From Hamadaea sp013361475 (GTDB taxonomy: Bacteria; Actinomycetota; Actinomycetes; Mycobacteriales; Micromonosporaceae), in assembly GCF_040654195.1 (NCBI RefSeq), contig NZ_JBFAHM010000003.1:62001-126000 (forward strand): 64,000 bases of DNA, written 5' to 3'. Numbering within the stretch: position 1 is the first letter of the stretch; every line of letters begins with the position of its first letter. Shown here piece by piece: positions 24,969 through 33,582 of the stretch. Both the position numbers and the translations under genes were made by a program. Under the pieces are notes generated by a model, which had not been told where the DNA came from, did no database searches, and was given only the letters and a program-made list of their open reading frames with translations.

Positions 24969-25057
24969 CAACCCACGGGAGTCCGGTGCACCGGGCTGAG
25001 AGGGGGCTCAGTAGCCCCGACCGTAGAACCTGATCCGGATCATGCCGGCGCAGGGAG
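24969..25057 (+). ncRNA. TPP riboswitch (THI element)
   Basis: It shows the conserved thi-box order: CCACGGGAG, GGTGCACCGGGCTGAGAG, a variable stem GGGGCTCAGTAGCCCC, then ACCGTAGAACCTGATCCGG and ATCATGCCGGCGCAGGGAGG. It binds thiamin diphosphate. The 3-prime conserved part overlaps the thiE ribosome binding site (GGGAGGAG, seven bases from the ATG), so control is most likely at translation initiation by sequestering that site. It governs the whole thiEOSGDC operon. Confidence 0.95.
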
Positions 25058-25064
25058 GAGTGCG

Positions 25065-25847
25065 ATGCGGGTTCCCCGTCTTCACATCGTCACCGACTCG
25101 GTCGACATCGCGCGAGCCGCGCTGTCCGGTGGCGCGCCACTGATCCAGGTCCGCGTGGAGGACTCGGTCACCGACCGGGCCCTCTACGACCTCGCGAGCC
25201 GGATCGCGCCCTTGTGCGCGGAGCGCGGCGCGATCTGCGTCGTGAACGACCGGCCGCACATCGCGGTCGCATTGCGGACCGCGGCCGTCCACGTCGGAGC
25301 CGACGACCTTCCGGTGCACGCGACGCGTACGGTGCTCGGCGGCAGCGGCCTGATCGGAGCGAGCGCGCGAACGCCTGAGCGCGCGCGTCAAGTCATCGCG
25401 GAGGGCGCGGACTACCTCGGCTGCGGCCAGGTCAATCCCAGCTTCACGAAAGACGTCGCCGCCAACGTGATCGGGCTCGGCGGGCTGATCGCCGTCGTCG
25501 GGGCGGCGCAAGGCGTACCGGTCATCGCGATCGGCGGGCTCACCCTGGCCGACGTGCCGTCGGTGCTCGCGGCGGGCGCGTACGGGGTCGCGGTGATCGG
25601 CGCGGTCCGAGACGCGGCGGACCCCGCGTATGCCACCTCCGCCCTACTCGCGGCGGTCACATCGGCCACGCTCGCGACCCAAGATCCGCGCCAGATCAGG
25701 GATCACGGTCGAATCATGGCGCAAGATTCGACCGAGAACCCTGATCCAGCGCCAAAGGGGGCCGCGCGCAAGGGGGCCGCGCGCAAGGGGGCCGCGCCAA
25801 AGGGGGCCGAGCCGGAGGGTGCCGAGCCGGAGGGGGCGGGGCGGTGA
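25065..25847 (+). CDS. thiE: Thiamin-phosphate synthase with a repeat-derived C-terminal tail
   Basis: 260 residues. The core (1-206) is a TIM-barrel thiamin-phosphate synthase that joins HMP-pyrophosphate and thiazole phosphate. It has VRVEDSVTDRAL, VNDRPHIAVAL, GCGQVNPSFTKD and VIAIGGLTLADV, the phosphate-binding regions. The usual family length ends near 206-215. Here the frame continues through a 55-bp inverted repeat (residues 210-228) and six 15-bp repeats encoding an APKGA-like pentapeptide (229-258), ending in a GTGA overlap with thiO. The tail is charged and probably disordered and is not expected to be catalytic. The start follows a good ribosome site within the riboswitch. Confidence 0.92.
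   Translation: MRVPRLHIVTDSVDIARAALSGGAPLIQVRVEDSVTDRALYDLASRIAPLCAERGAICVVNDRPHIAVALRTAAVHVGADDLPVHATRTVLGGSGLIGASARTPERARQVIAEGADYLGCGQVNPSFTKDVAANVIGLGGLIAVVGAAQGVPVIAIGGLTLADVPSVLAAGAYGVAVIGAVRDAADPAYATSALLAAVTSATLATQDPRQIRDHGRIMAQDSTENPDPAPKGAARKGAARKGAAPKGAEPEGAEPEGAGR
25693..25747. repeat. 55-bp inverted repeat, family 1, copy 2 (inside thiE)
   Basis: Arms AGATCAGGGATC... / ...GAACCCTGATCC with a less regular centre (ATGGCGCA instead of TTGnCCCA). It is the only copy within a gene: it is translated as IRDHGRIMAQDSTENPDP in the thiE tail. The outer flank GATCCAGCGCC matches the flanks of copies 3 and 5. Confidence 0.9.
25749..25838. repeat. Six 15-bp in-frame tandem repeats in thiE
   Basis: Six consecutive 15-bp units (GCGCCAAAGGGGGCC and variants) start immediately after the inverted repeat and are codon-aligned, giving APKGA, ARKGA, ARKGA, APKGA, EPEGA, EPEGA. 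Unit length is a multiple of three, so copy-number change keeps the frame. Confidence 0.92.
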
Positions 25848-26821
25848 GGGTCGCGGTGGTGGGCGCCGGGCCGATCGGTCTGGCCTGCGCGTGGCGGCTC
25901 GCCCGACGGGGGCACGCGGTCACCGTCCACAGTGACGGCGCGCCGGGCGCCTGGCACGCGGCCGCGGGCATGCTGGCCCCGGTCGCCGAGGCCGCGTTCG
26001 GCGAGCATCGCCTCACCGAGCTGCTGGTCGCCTCGGTCCAGGCCTGGCCGGCCTTCGCGGCGGAGCTGGGCGACGTCGGCTACGCCCGATCCGGCTCGCT
26101 GCTGGTCGGTGTCACCGCCGCCGACCAGGCCGAGATCGCGCGCTATCGCTCCTATCAGGACAGCCTCGGGCTGCCCGTCGAGGCGCTGTCCGCGGGCGAG
26201 CTGCGGCAGCGAGAGCCCGCTCTCCACCCAGGGGTACGCACAGGGGCGCACACGGAGATCGATGCTCAGGTGGACCCGCGCCGGCTGGTTGAGCGCCTGA
26301 CGTCGGCCGTACGGGCGGCCGGGGCGGCCTGGGCCGGCAAGGTGTCCGACCTGTCGGAGGTGGACGCCGACGTCACGGTCGTGGCGGCCGGCTGCGGCAC
26401 CGCCGCCCTCACCGGCCTGCCGATCCACCCCGTACGCGGAGAGACCCTGCGACTGCGCGGTGGCCCGACGCTGACTCACTTGATTCGCGGATACGTCCAC
26501 GGCCGGCACGTCTATCTGGTCCCCCGAAGCGACGGCGAGATCGTCGTCGGTGCGACCTCGACGGAGGAGACCGATCCCCGGCCGAGCGCCGGTGGCGTGC
26601 ACGAGCTGCTGAGCGACGCGATCGCCCTGGTGCCGGGCGTACGCGAGGCGGTGTTCGCCGAGGTCTCGGTGGGTTTCCGCCCGGCGACCCCGGACAACCT
26701 GCCGATCGTCGACGTCGTGCGGCCCGGCCTGGTGGTCGCCGCCGGGCACTACCGCAACGGGATCGCGCTGACGCCGTGGACGGCCGAGCGCGTCGTGACC
26801 TTGGTGGAGGCGGCCCGGTGA
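25844..26821 (+). CDS. thiO: Glycine oxidase ThiO
   Basis: A 325-residue FAD-dependent oxidoreductase that makes dehydroglycine (iminoacetate) for the thiazole ring. It has an N-terminal dinucleotide fold VVGAGPIGLACAWRLARRG, the DAO-family middle region, and C-terminal VSVGFRPATPDNLPIV with GHYRNGIALTPWTA, which contacts the flavin. GTGA overlaps join it to thiE (start 25844) and thiS (stop 26821). It acts in the cytosol and uses oxygen, so the pathway is the aerobic version instead of the ThiH route. Confidence 0.93.
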   Translation: MRVAVVGAGPIGLACAWRLARRGHAVTVHSDGAPGAWHAAAGMLAPVAEAAFGEHRLTELLVASVQAWPAFAAELGDVGYARSGSLLVGVTAADQAEIARYRSYQDSLGLPVEALSAGELRQREPALHPGVRTGAHTEIDAQVDPRRLVERLTSAVRAAGAAWAGKVSDLSEVDADVTVVAAGCGTAALTGLPIHPVRGETLRLRGGPTLTHLIRGYVHGRHVYLVPRSDGEIVVGATSTEETDPRPSAGGVHELLSDAIALVPGVREAVFAEVSVGFRPATPDNLPIVDVVRPGLVVAAGHYRNGIALTPWTAERVVTLVEAAR

Positions 26822-27009
26822 TCACGGTCAACGGAACGGAACGAGATCTGCTCGGCAGCGTCGGCGAGCTGGTCGCGGTCGTCACGCCGGAGCGACGGGG
26901 AGTGGCCGTCGCGGTCAACGGCGAGGTCGTGCCGCGCGGTGAATGGGACACCTGCCTTCTCGCCGACGGCGACTCGGTGGAGATCCTCAGCGCGGCGCAG
27001 GGAGGCTGA
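26818..27009 (+). CDS. thiS: Sulfur carrier protein ThiS
   Basis: A 63-residue ubiquitin-fold protein ending in the required Gly-Gly (SAAQGG), whose C-terminus is adenylated and thiocarboxylated to deliver sulfur to ThiG. ITVNG at the start and ADGDSVEIL near the end are typical. The GTG at 26818 overlaps the thiO stop (GTGA). ThiF, the activating enzyme, is not in the window. Confidence 0.93.
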   Translation: MITVNGTERDLLGSVGELVAVVTPERRGVAVAVNGEVVPRGEWDTCLLADGDSVEILSAAQGG

Positions 27010-27011
27010 CC

Positions 27012-27806
27012 ATGGACACTGCGCTCAAGATCGGCACCGATGTCGATCCACTCATCCTCGACGGCGGCGAGTACGCCAGCCGCCTCATCCTCGGCACCGG
27101 CGGCGCGACCAGCCTCGACGCGCTCGAACGGGCAATCACGGCCAGCGGAGCCGAGATCGTGACCGTCGCCCTCCGCCGCGTCGGTACGCATACCCGGGGT
27201 CTGGTCGCGTTGCTCGACCGGCTCGGGTTGCGCATCCTGCCGAACACGGCCGGCTGCTACACCGCGGCCGACGCGGTGCGTACGGCACGGATGGCGCGGG
27301 AGGCGTTCGGCACGAACTGGGTGAAGCTCGAAGTCGTCGGGGACGAGCGCACGCTCCTGCCGGACGCGGTCGAACTGCTCGCCGCCACGGGAACCTTGGC
27401 TGCGGAGGGGTTCGCCGTCTTCGCGTACACGGGGGACGATCCGATCCTCGCCCGGCGGCTGGCCGAGGCTGGAGCGACTGCGGTCATGCCCGCCGGCTCG
27501 CCGATCGGCTCGGGGCTCGGCATCGGCAATCCGTACCACATCGAGTTGATCCGCGAGTTCGTCGAGGTCCCGGTGATTCTCGACGCCGGAATCGGCACCG
27601 CCAGCGATGCGGCCCTGGCCCTGGAACTCGGATGCGACGCCGTGCTGGTGGCCAGCGCGATCACCCGCGCCGCCGACCCGGCCGCGATGGCGGCGGCCAT
27701 GCGGCACGCCGTGCTCGGCGGACGGCTCGCCGCCCACGCCGGGCGTATCCCGCGCCGCCGGGAAGCGCGTCCGTCCACGGCGAATCTCGGGATAGCCGAA
27801 TGGTGA
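27012..27806 (+). CDS. thiG: Thiazole synthase ThiG
   Basis: A 264-residue TIM-barrel enzyme combining 1-deoxyxylulose 5-phosphate, dehydroglycine and ThiS thiocarboxylate into the thiazole. RLILGTGGATS, the active-site lysine in NWVKLEVVGDE, VMPAGSPIGSGLGI (phosphate loop), and LDAGIGTASDAALALELGCDAVLV are all present. The ATG at 27012 lies two bases after the thiS stop. Confidence 0.95.
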   Translation: MDTALKIGTDVDPLILDGGEYASRLILGTGGATSLDALERAITASGAEIVTVALRRVGTHTRGLVALLDRLGLRILPNTAGCYTAADAVRTARMAREAFGTNWVKLEVVGDERTLLPDAVELLAATGTLAAEGFAVFAYTGDDPILARRLAEAGATAVMPAGSPIGSGLGIGNPYHIELIREFVEVPVILDAGIGTASDAALALELGCDAVLVASAITRAADPAAMAAAMRHAVLGGRLAAHAGRIPRRREARPSTANLGIAEW

Positions 27807-27856
27807 CTCACTCCTTGTCCGACAACGGATCATCCGCTCGGGCGACCGTAAAGGGC

Positions 27857-28648
27857 ATGCAGACCCCACCAGTCGCGCTGACCGTCGCCGGTTCCGATCC
27901 GGGCGGGGGCGCGGGAATCCAGGCCGATCTGAAGGTCTTCGCCGCCCACGGTTGTTACGGGACGAGCGTCATCACCGCGTTGACGGCGCAGAACACGCTC
28001 GGTGTGCACGACCTCTACCTCATCCCGAGTCCCGTCGTGGGTACGCAGCTCGCCGCCGTGCTCGACGACATGCCGGTGGCGGCGGCCAAGGTCGGCATGC
28101 TCGCCTCGGCCCAGGCCGCGGCCGAAGTGGCGGCGCGGGCTCGCAACGGCGCCTTCCCACACCTCGTCATCGATCCCGTGCTGCGCGCCTCGACCGGCCG
28201 GAGCCTGGGCGTACGCGCGGCGATCGAACGGCTCCTCCCGTACGCGACGGTCGTGACGCCCAACCGGGAGGAGGCCTCAGCCCTGGTCGGTTGGGAGGTC
28301 ACCACTCCGGCCGACATGGCGGGGGCGGCCTCGCAGCTCGCGTCGGGGCGCGGCGACGTCACCATCGTGATCACCGGCGGCGACCTGCCGGGCGAGGAGT
28401 CCGTCGACGTGGTGTGGACGCAGCACGGCGCGAAGTCGCTGCGGGCACGGCGGGTCCCGACCTCCAACAACCACGGCACCGGATGCACCTTCTCCGCCGC
28501 GATCACCGCCTTGCTGGCGCACGGGGCCGAGGTGGACAACGCGATCCGGCTGGCCAAGGAGTACGTCGCCCGTGCGCTCACCGGCGCGGTCGACTGGCGG
28601 CTCGGCGCCGGGGCCGGGCCGCTGGATCACTTCGAATGGCGGCGCTGA
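27857..28648 (+). CDS. thiD: Hydroxymethylpyrimidine/phosphomethylpyrimidine kinase
   Basis: A 263-residue ribokinase-fold enzyme that phosphorylates HMP and HMP-phosphate. LTVAGSDPGGGAGIQADLK at the N-terminus, VTPNREEASAL, and NNHGTGCTFSAAITALLA with the anion-hole and catalytic Asp/Cys region identify it. The ATG at 27857 gives the standard N-terminus. An in-frame ATG at 27800 and a GTG at 27803 overlapping the thiG stop would add about 18 residues and cannot be excluded. There is no ThiE fusion, unlike some thiD genes. Confidence 0.92.
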   Translation: MQTPPVALTVAGSDPGGGAGIQADLKVFAAHGCYGTSVITALTAQNTLGVHDLYLIPSPVVGTQLAAVLDDMPVAAAKVGMLASAQAAAEVAARARNGAFPHLVIDPVLRASTGRSLGVRAAIERLLPYATVVTPNREEASALVGWEVTTPADMAGAASQLASGRGDVTIVITGGDLPGEESVDVVWTQHGAKSLRARRVPTSNNHGTGCTFSAAITALLAHGAEVDNAIRLAKEYVARALTGAVDWRLGAGAGPLDHFEWRR

Positions 28649-28696
28649 CCGCATACGCGGTCACCGTCGGCGTCCACAGAAGAATGGAGGCTGCTT

Positions 28697-30250
28697 GTGG
28701 CCGCAGAAACCCGAAATCTCGCAGTATTGCGAGAGAAAGTGTATGAAGGCCCGCTGCAGGTGCCCAGCACCCGGCTGACCCTCACCGACGGGTCCACCGT
28801 CCAGCTCTACGACACCTCGGGGCCCAGCCGCGCTGTGCGTACCCGATGGATAGCGGAACGACGGCGGGCCGGACAGCCGACCACCCAGCTGGCCTGCGCG
28901 CGAGCCGGGATCGTGACTCCGGAGATGGAGTTCGTCGCGATCCGCGAGGGCGTGCCGGTCTCGCTCGTGCTGGCGGAGGTGGCGGCGGGGCGGGCGGTGA
29001 TCCCCGCCAACGTCAACCACCCCGAGCTGGAGCCGATGATCATCGGCTCCGCGTTCCTCGTGAAGGTCAACGCCAACATCGGCACCTCGGCGGTCACGTT
29101 CGATCTCGACGAGGAGGTCGAGAAGATGCGCTGGGCGACGAAATGGGGCGCGGACACGGTCATGGACCTGTCGACCGGACCGCGCATCCACGAGACGCGG
29201 GAGGCGATCCTGCGCGAGTCGCCGGTGCCGATCGGCACGGTCCCGATCTATCAGGCGCTGGAACGGGTCAAGGGTGATCCCACCCGGCTGAGCTGGGAAC
29301 TCTTCCGCGAGACCGTCATCGAGCAGGCCGAGCAGGGCGTGGACTACATGACGGTGCACGCCGGAGTGCTGCTGCCGCACGTGCCGTTGGCCGCCGACCG
29401 GGTGACCGGCATCGTGTCCCGCGGCGGGTCACTCATGGCCGCCTGGTGCCTGGCCCATCACGAGGAGAACTTCCTCTACACGCACTTCGCCGAGCTGTGC
29501 GAGATCTTCGCGGAGTACGACATCACCTTCTCGCTCGGCGACGGGCTCCGGCCGGGCAGCATCGCCGACGCGAACGATCCTGCTCAACTCGCGGAGCTGA
29601 AGACCCTGGGCGAGCTGACCACGATCGCCTGGGCGCACGGCGTACAGGTGATGGTCGAAGGTCCCGGACACGTCCCGATGCACAAGATCAAGGAGAACGT
29701 CGACCTGCAACAGGAGTGGTGCCACTCCGCGCCGTTCTACACCCTCGGTCCACTCACGACGGACATCGCGCCGGCATACGACCACATCACGAGCGCCATC
29801 GGCGCCGCCATGATCGCCATGTACGGCACCGCGATGCTCTGCTACGTCACCCCGAAGGAACACCTCGGGCTGCCCGACCGGGACGACGTCAAGGCCGGGG
29901 TGATCGCGTACAAGATCGCGGCGCACGCCGCCGACCTCGCCAAGGGCCACCCCGGGGCGCAGGCCCGGGACGACGCGCTGTCCAAGGCCCGCTTCGAATT
30001 CCGGTGGGAGGACCAGTTCGAGCTGTCCCTCGACCCGGACACCGCACGGGCGTACCACGACGAGGAACTTCCCGCGCCCGCCGCGAAGACCGCGCACTTC
30101 TGCTCCATGTGCGGGCCGAAGTTCTGCTCGATGCGGATCAGCGCCGACCTGCAGGCCGACCTACGCGAGTACGCCCAACAGGGCATGCGGGCGAAGTCGG
30201 CGGAGTTCGCAGCCGGCGGCGGGCGCGTCTACCTGCCCGTCGTCCCGTAG
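28697..30250 (+). CDS. thiC: Phosphomethylpyrimidine synthase ThiC
   Basis: A 517-residue radical-SAM-type enzyme that rearranges aminoimidazole ribotide to HMP-phosphate. The C-terminal CSMCGPKFCSM supplies the [4Fe-4S] cysteines (CxxCxxxxC), unique to ThiC. VMVEGPGHVPMHKI and YTLGPLTTDIAPAYDHI are conserved active-site stretches. The GTG at 28697 follows GGAGG by six bases. It is the last gene of the riboswitch-led operon; its stop lies 7 bp from the convergent DinB-like gene, with no terminator visible between. Confidence 0.96.
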   Translation: MAAETRNLAVLREKVYEGPLQVPSTRLTLTDGSTVQLYDTSGPSRAVRTRWIAERRRAGQPTTQLACARAGIVTPEMEFVAIREGVPVSLVLAEVAAGRAVIPANVNHPELEPMIIGSAFLVKVNANIGTSAVTFDLDEEVEKMRWATKWGADTVMDLSTGPRIHETREAILRESPVPIGTVPIYQALERVKGDPTRLSWELFRETVIEQAEQGVDYMTVHAGVLLPHVPLAADRVTGIVSRGGSLMAAWCLAHHEENFLYTHFAELCEIFAEYDITFSLGDGLRPGSIADANDPAQLAELKTLGELTTIAWAHGVQVMVEGPGHVPMHKIKENVDLQQEWCHSAPFYTLGPLTTDIAPAYDHITSAIGAAMIAMYGTAMLCYVTPKEHLGLPDRDDVKAGVIAYKIAAHAADLAKGHPGAQARDDALSKARFEFRWEDQFELSLDPDTARAYHDEELPAPAAKTAHFCSMCGPKFCSMRISADLQADLREYAQQGMRAKSAEFAAGGGRVYLPVVP

Positions 30251-30257
30251 AACCGGG

Positions 30258-30770
30258 TCAGGCCCCCGTCTCGCCGTCGACGCATTCGCGGAGGAGGTCG
30301 GCGTGGCCGTTGTGGCGGGCGTACTCCTCGATCATGTGCAGATAGACCCAGCGCAGGTCGAAGGTGGTGCCCCGGCCGTCGACGAAGGTCTCGTCGAGCG
30401 ACCGGCCGGTGACCGTCACCCGGGCCGCCTCGACCTCCTCCCGGAACGCCGCGAAGTCGGCCGCGGGATCCGACGACGCCGACCCGTTGAAGTCGTAGTC
30501 GGGGTCCTCCTCGGTGCAGAACAGGTCGCCGACGTCGGCCCCGTCGAACTGCCGCCGGAACCACCAGCGTTCCACCTCGGCCATGTGGCGTACCAGGCCG
30601 AGCAGGCTCAACGTCGAGGGCGGCACCGACTGCCGGCGGAGCTGGTCGTCGGTGAGGCCGGCGCATTTCATGATCAGGGTGTCGCGGTGGAAGTCGAGCC
30701 AGGCGTCGAGCTGCGTACGCTCCTCGCCGTGCCGAGGGGCCTTCGTGCGGTTCACAAGGGGTGCGGTCAC
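30258..30770 (-). CDS. DinB/DUF664 family protein
   Basis: A 170-residue four-helix-bundle protein. Metal-ligand-type histidines occur in LVRHMAEVERWWFR and in HMIEEYARHNGHADLLRE, the DUF664 actinobacterial variant of DinB. Relatives act as mycothiol-, bacillithiol- or glutathione-dependent transferases, and actinobacterial members are often thought to use mycothiol; the substrate is unknown. The GTG start at 30770 lacks a strong ribosome site. Confidence 0.85.
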   Translation of the reverse strand: MTAPLVNRTKAPRHGEERTQLDAWLDFHRDTLIMKCAGLTDDQLRRQSVPPSTLSLLGLVRHMAEVERWWFRRQFDGADVGDLFCTEEDPDYDFNGSASSDPAADFAAFREEVEAARVTVTGRSLDETFVDGRGTTFDLRWVYLHMIEEYARHNGHADLLRECVDGETGA

Positions 30771-30847
30771 GCCGGAGACGCTACCGTCCGCCCGCCACCC
30801 GTTTTCGCGGTCGCGCCCGCCGCCTCGCGCTGCCCGCGTTTGGCGCT

Positions 30848-30902
30848 GGATCAGGGTTCTGCGTCGAATCTTGGCCCAAGATTCGGCCGAGAACCCTGAT
30901 CC
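30848..30902. repeat. 55-bp inverted repeat, family 1, copy 3
   Basis: Arms GGATCAGGGTTC... / ...GAACCCTGATCC, core GAATCTTGGCCCAAGATTC, flanked by CGCT and AGCG, which extend the stem. It begins 15 bp beyond the stop of the minus-strand membrane protein gene. Confidence 0.9.
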
Positions 30903-30917
30903 AGCGGGAAGGTTTGG

Positions 30918-32051
30918 TCAGCCGAGGGGGCGGGGGACGTAGCCGCCGCGGTCCTTGGCCGAACCCGACGTCGTCGCCGAGGGGGCCGGCTCGCGCGGCT
31001 CGCCCAGTGCGGAGACCCAGTTCTCGACGGCGTCGTTCGTCGGGCGGGGCTTCGTAGTGTGCTTCGCACTCGGCTTCGGAGTGGGCGCGGACGTCGTGCT
31101 CGGTGCGGACTTCGCGGTGGGCGAGGGCTTGCGCTCGCGGCGCGACAGCGGGTCGCTCTTGGCGGTGAAGTCCGCGGAGTCGGCGGAGCCCGAGGCGTCC
31201 AGCGCGGCCGCCGCGAGCGTCCCGACGTCCGAGGCAGCGTCCGCGGCTGCGTCCTCGGGCTCCCGCCGGGGCGGCAGCGCCACGATGACCGACGCGACGA
31301 GGCCGGTGACGACCGCGCCCAGCGCGGCGATCCACGGCAGTTTCTGGAAGTCCGACGAGCCCGGACCGACGATGGCGTACGCCAGGGCGACGGTCGCCGG
31401 GCCGGCCGCGCCGCTGAGGGCGACGGCGAGCCGGTGGTGGTGGCGCAGCCGGGCGGTCAGCGCGACGACGACGCCCAGGAGAGCAGCGATCGCGGGCAGC
31501 CCGAACAGCTGGGCGTCGTCCACGACAGCGGGCGACAGCCCGAGCCCGGCCAGTCCGCCGAGGCGCGGCGGCTCGTCGGCCGACTTCGCCACGCCGCCCG
31601 CGATGAGACCCCACGTGACCAGGGCGTACGCCGCGGTGCTCCAGGCCAGCGAGCGCGCGCTGAGCATGGCGAACGCGAAGACGAGGCCGGCGGCCGCTCC
31701 GATGACCAGCGCAAGCCCGGCCTGCAACGCCGGATCGCCGTTGGGGATCTGCGCGTGCCGGGCCGGGAGGAGGGCGAGAGCCGTGCCCGCCGCGCCCCCG
31801 ACACCGGCGGCGACAGCGGCGCTGACTCGAAGGCCGAGTCCGTAGGTGCGGGCGCCGACGGCGGTCCCCACGACGACCGCGATCACGGCGAACCAGCCGA
31901 GGAACACGGCCTGGGCCGCCCAGGCGTCGTTGTCGGCGTAAGTGCCGTCGAGGCGCAACACGTCCAGCACGGTGGCGACGCCGACCTGCCCAGCTCCCAT
32001 GAGCGCCGCGAAAACGAACGCGGACACTGTCGCACGACCCCAGGTCTTCAC
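30918..32051 (-). CDS. Polytopic membrane protein with charged C-terminal tail, unknown function
   Basis: A 377-residue protein with about eight predicted transmembrane helices in the first 265 residues (the first is FVFAALMGAGQVG, the last LPWIAALGAVVTGLVASVI), followed by a cytoplasmic tail of about 110 residues rich in Ser, Pro, Lys and Thr, ending YVPRPLG. No family is recognised with confidence. The GTG at 32051 is chosen because the longer frame overlaps the HemD-like gene. It lies downstream of the nitrate operon in the same direction with a 50-bp gap, but nothing in the sequence ties it to nitrate. Confidence 0.7.
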   Translation of the reverse strand: MKTWGRATVSAFVFAALMGAGQVGVATVLDVLRLDGTYADNDAWAAQAVFLGWFAVIAVVVGTAVGARTYGLGLRVSAAVAAGVGGAAGTALALLPARHAQIPNGDPALQAGLALVIGAAAGLVFAFAMLSARSLAWSTAAYALVTWGLIAGGVAKSADEPPRLGGLAGLGLSPAVVDDAQLFGLPAIAALLGVVVALTARLRHHHRLAVALSGAAGPATVALAYAIVGPGSSDFQKLPWIAALGAVVTGLVASVIVALPPRREPEDAAADAASDVGTLAAAALDASGSADSADFTAKSDPLSRRERKPSPTAKSAPSTTSAPTPKPSAKHTTKPRPTNDAVENWVSALGEPREPAPSATTSGSAKDRGGYVPRPLG

Positions 32052-32101
32052 GCGCCAGACGTTAGAGCCACCAGGCCGTTCACGCCAGTGGGGCGAGCAA
32101 A

Positions 32102-33217
32102 TCAGTCCACGGGCAGGCGATAGCCGCGTTTGACGACGGTCTGGACGAACCTCGGACCGCCCAACCCGGCGCGCAGCCGGGCGACGGCCATCTCGACGGC
32201 GTGTTCGTCCGCGCCCCGGGGCAGCGACGGCAGCAGAGCCGCCCGGGAGAGCACTCGGCCGGCCCGGGTCGCCAAGGCGCGCAGGACCGCCATCGGCGCG
32301 GGGGCGAGCGGCTTGAGCTGTCCGTCCACCACGGCGGCGTGGCCGCGCAGAGTCAGCTCGTGCCCGGCGACGTGCAGCGTGACCGCCCGTTTGGGCAGCT
32401 CGTCGGTGAGTGATCGGACCAGTGCCCCGAGCCGGGCTCGGGCCGGGGTGACGACCGGAATGCCCAGATCGGTGAGCGGAGCCGCCGTCACCGTGCCGAC
32501 GCAGGCGGCCAGCACGTCCGACCGCAACGCCTCGACACACTCGGTCCGCGCCGGTCCGGCCGCGTCCAGCAGCGCCTGGACGGCGGGAGCGGAGGTGAAC
32601 GTGACGGCGTCGATGAGCCGGCCGTGCACGAGGTCGACCAGGCGCTGCAACGGGGCCGGGTCGTGCGGCGGCGCCCATCGGTAGACCGGCACCTCGATGA
32701 CCTCCGCCCCGGCCGAGCGCAGGGCGGCGCAGAAGTCGGGTTGCTGGTCACCGTGCAGCTGGACGGCGATGACCTCGCCGTGCACGCCCCGGGCCAGGAG
32801 GTGGAAGAGCACTTCGTCGCAGCTCTCCGACTCCGGCGACCACTGGTCGAACAGCCCGGCCGCCCGCGCCGCGCCGCGCGCCTTCGGCCCCCGGGCCACC
32901 AAGTACGCGCTGCCCAGCACCTGGCGCAGCGCGTCGCCCAGCCCCCAGCCCTCGGCCGCCTCCAGCCAGCCGCGCATGCCGATGCCGGTGTTCGCCACGA
33001 CGATGTCGGGTGGGCTGGCCAGGCATCGCCGGGTCGCCTCGCGCAGCTCGACGTCGTCGGGGAGCGGCACGATACGCAGCGCGGGCGCGATGACCACTCG
33101 GGCGCCCCGCCGTTCGAGCAGCGCCGCCAACTCGTCGCGCCGCCGGTCGGCCGTCACGCCGATGGTGAAACCGGCCAGCTCACCCTCCGTCTGCGTACCG
33201 GCGGCGACGGACGTCAT
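32102..33217 (-). CDS. Uroporphyrinogen-III synthase-like protein fused to a winged-helix DNA-binding domain
   Basis: 371 residues. The first 270 form a HemD-like two-lobed domain (TIGVTADRRRDELAALLE start, FTSAPAVQALLDAAG in the second lobe). The last 95 form an OmpR-type winged helix (LSRAALLPSLPRGADEHAVEMAV, then FVQTVVKRGYRLPVD). This fusion is typical beside actinobacterial nitrite reductase genes (M. tuberculosis Rv0260c type). NirB needs siroheme, made from uroporphyrinogen III, so it may be enzyme, regulator or both. Its ATG overlaps the nirD stop (ATGA). Confidence 0.87.
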   Translation of the reverse strand: MTSVAAGTQTEGELAGFTIGVTADRRRDELAALLERRGARVVIAPALRIVPLPDDVELREATRRCLASPPDIVVANTGIGMRGWLEAAEGWGLGDALRQVLGSAYLVARGPKARGAARAAGLFDQWSPESESCDEVLFHLLARGVHGEVIAVQLHGDQQPDFCAALRSAGAEVIEVPVYRWAPPHDPAPLQRLVDLVHGRLIDAVTFTSAPAVQALLDAAGPARTECVEALRSDVLAACVGTVTAAPLTDLGIPVVTPARARLGALVRSLTDELPKRAVTLHVAGHELTLRGHAAVVDGQLKPLAPAPMAVLRALATRAGRVLSRAALLPSLPRGADEHAVEMAVARLRAGLGGPRFVQTVVKRGYRLPVD

Positions 33218-33582
33218 GCCGGCACGCTCAGGGCGAGGGGCTCGCCGATCTCGACCACCCCGTCGCGTACGCGGACCGCCCAGGCGCGCACCCGCACGGT
33301 CGGATCGTCGAGGCAGTCGCCCGTACGCAGATCGAACGCCTGCTTGTGCATCGGCGACGCGACCGTCGGCACGTCTCCCCGGGTGCCGACGATGCCCCGG
33401 GACAGCACTGAGGCGCCGGTGAACGGGTCGACGTTGTCCAGGGCGTACACGTCGCCGGTGAAGGTCCGGAAGATCGCGACCGGGACGCCCTCGACGAGCG
33501 CGGCGACCCCGCGTTCGATCTCCAGGCGGCTGATCGAGCAGATCGGCGTCCAGACGGCGAGGTCGGCGAAGGCGGTGGTCAT
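33214..33582 (-). CDS. nirD: Nitrite reductase small subunit (Rieske-like)
   Basis: A 122-residue Rieske-fold subunit of NADH-dependent assimilatory nitrite reductase. FRTFTGDVYALDNVDPFTG and VASPMHKQAFDL match NirD, where the usual Rieske Cys/His ligands are largely replaced, so it is probably structural and does not carry a cluster. ATGA overlaps join it to nirB upstream and the HemD-like gene downstream. Confidence 0.9.
   Translation of the reverse strand: MTTAFADLAVWTPICSISRLEIERGVAALVEGVPVAIFRTFTGDVYALDNVDPFTGASVLSRGIVGTRGDVPTVASPMHKQAFDLRTGDCLDDPTVRVRAWAVRVRDGVVEIGEPLALSVPA

Noticed and set aside
25065..25847. thiE tail as a frameshift or assembly artefact
   Set aside because: The 15-bp repeats are codon-aligned and the frame ends in a GTGA overlap with thiO identical in style to the next junction, so the frame appears genuine.
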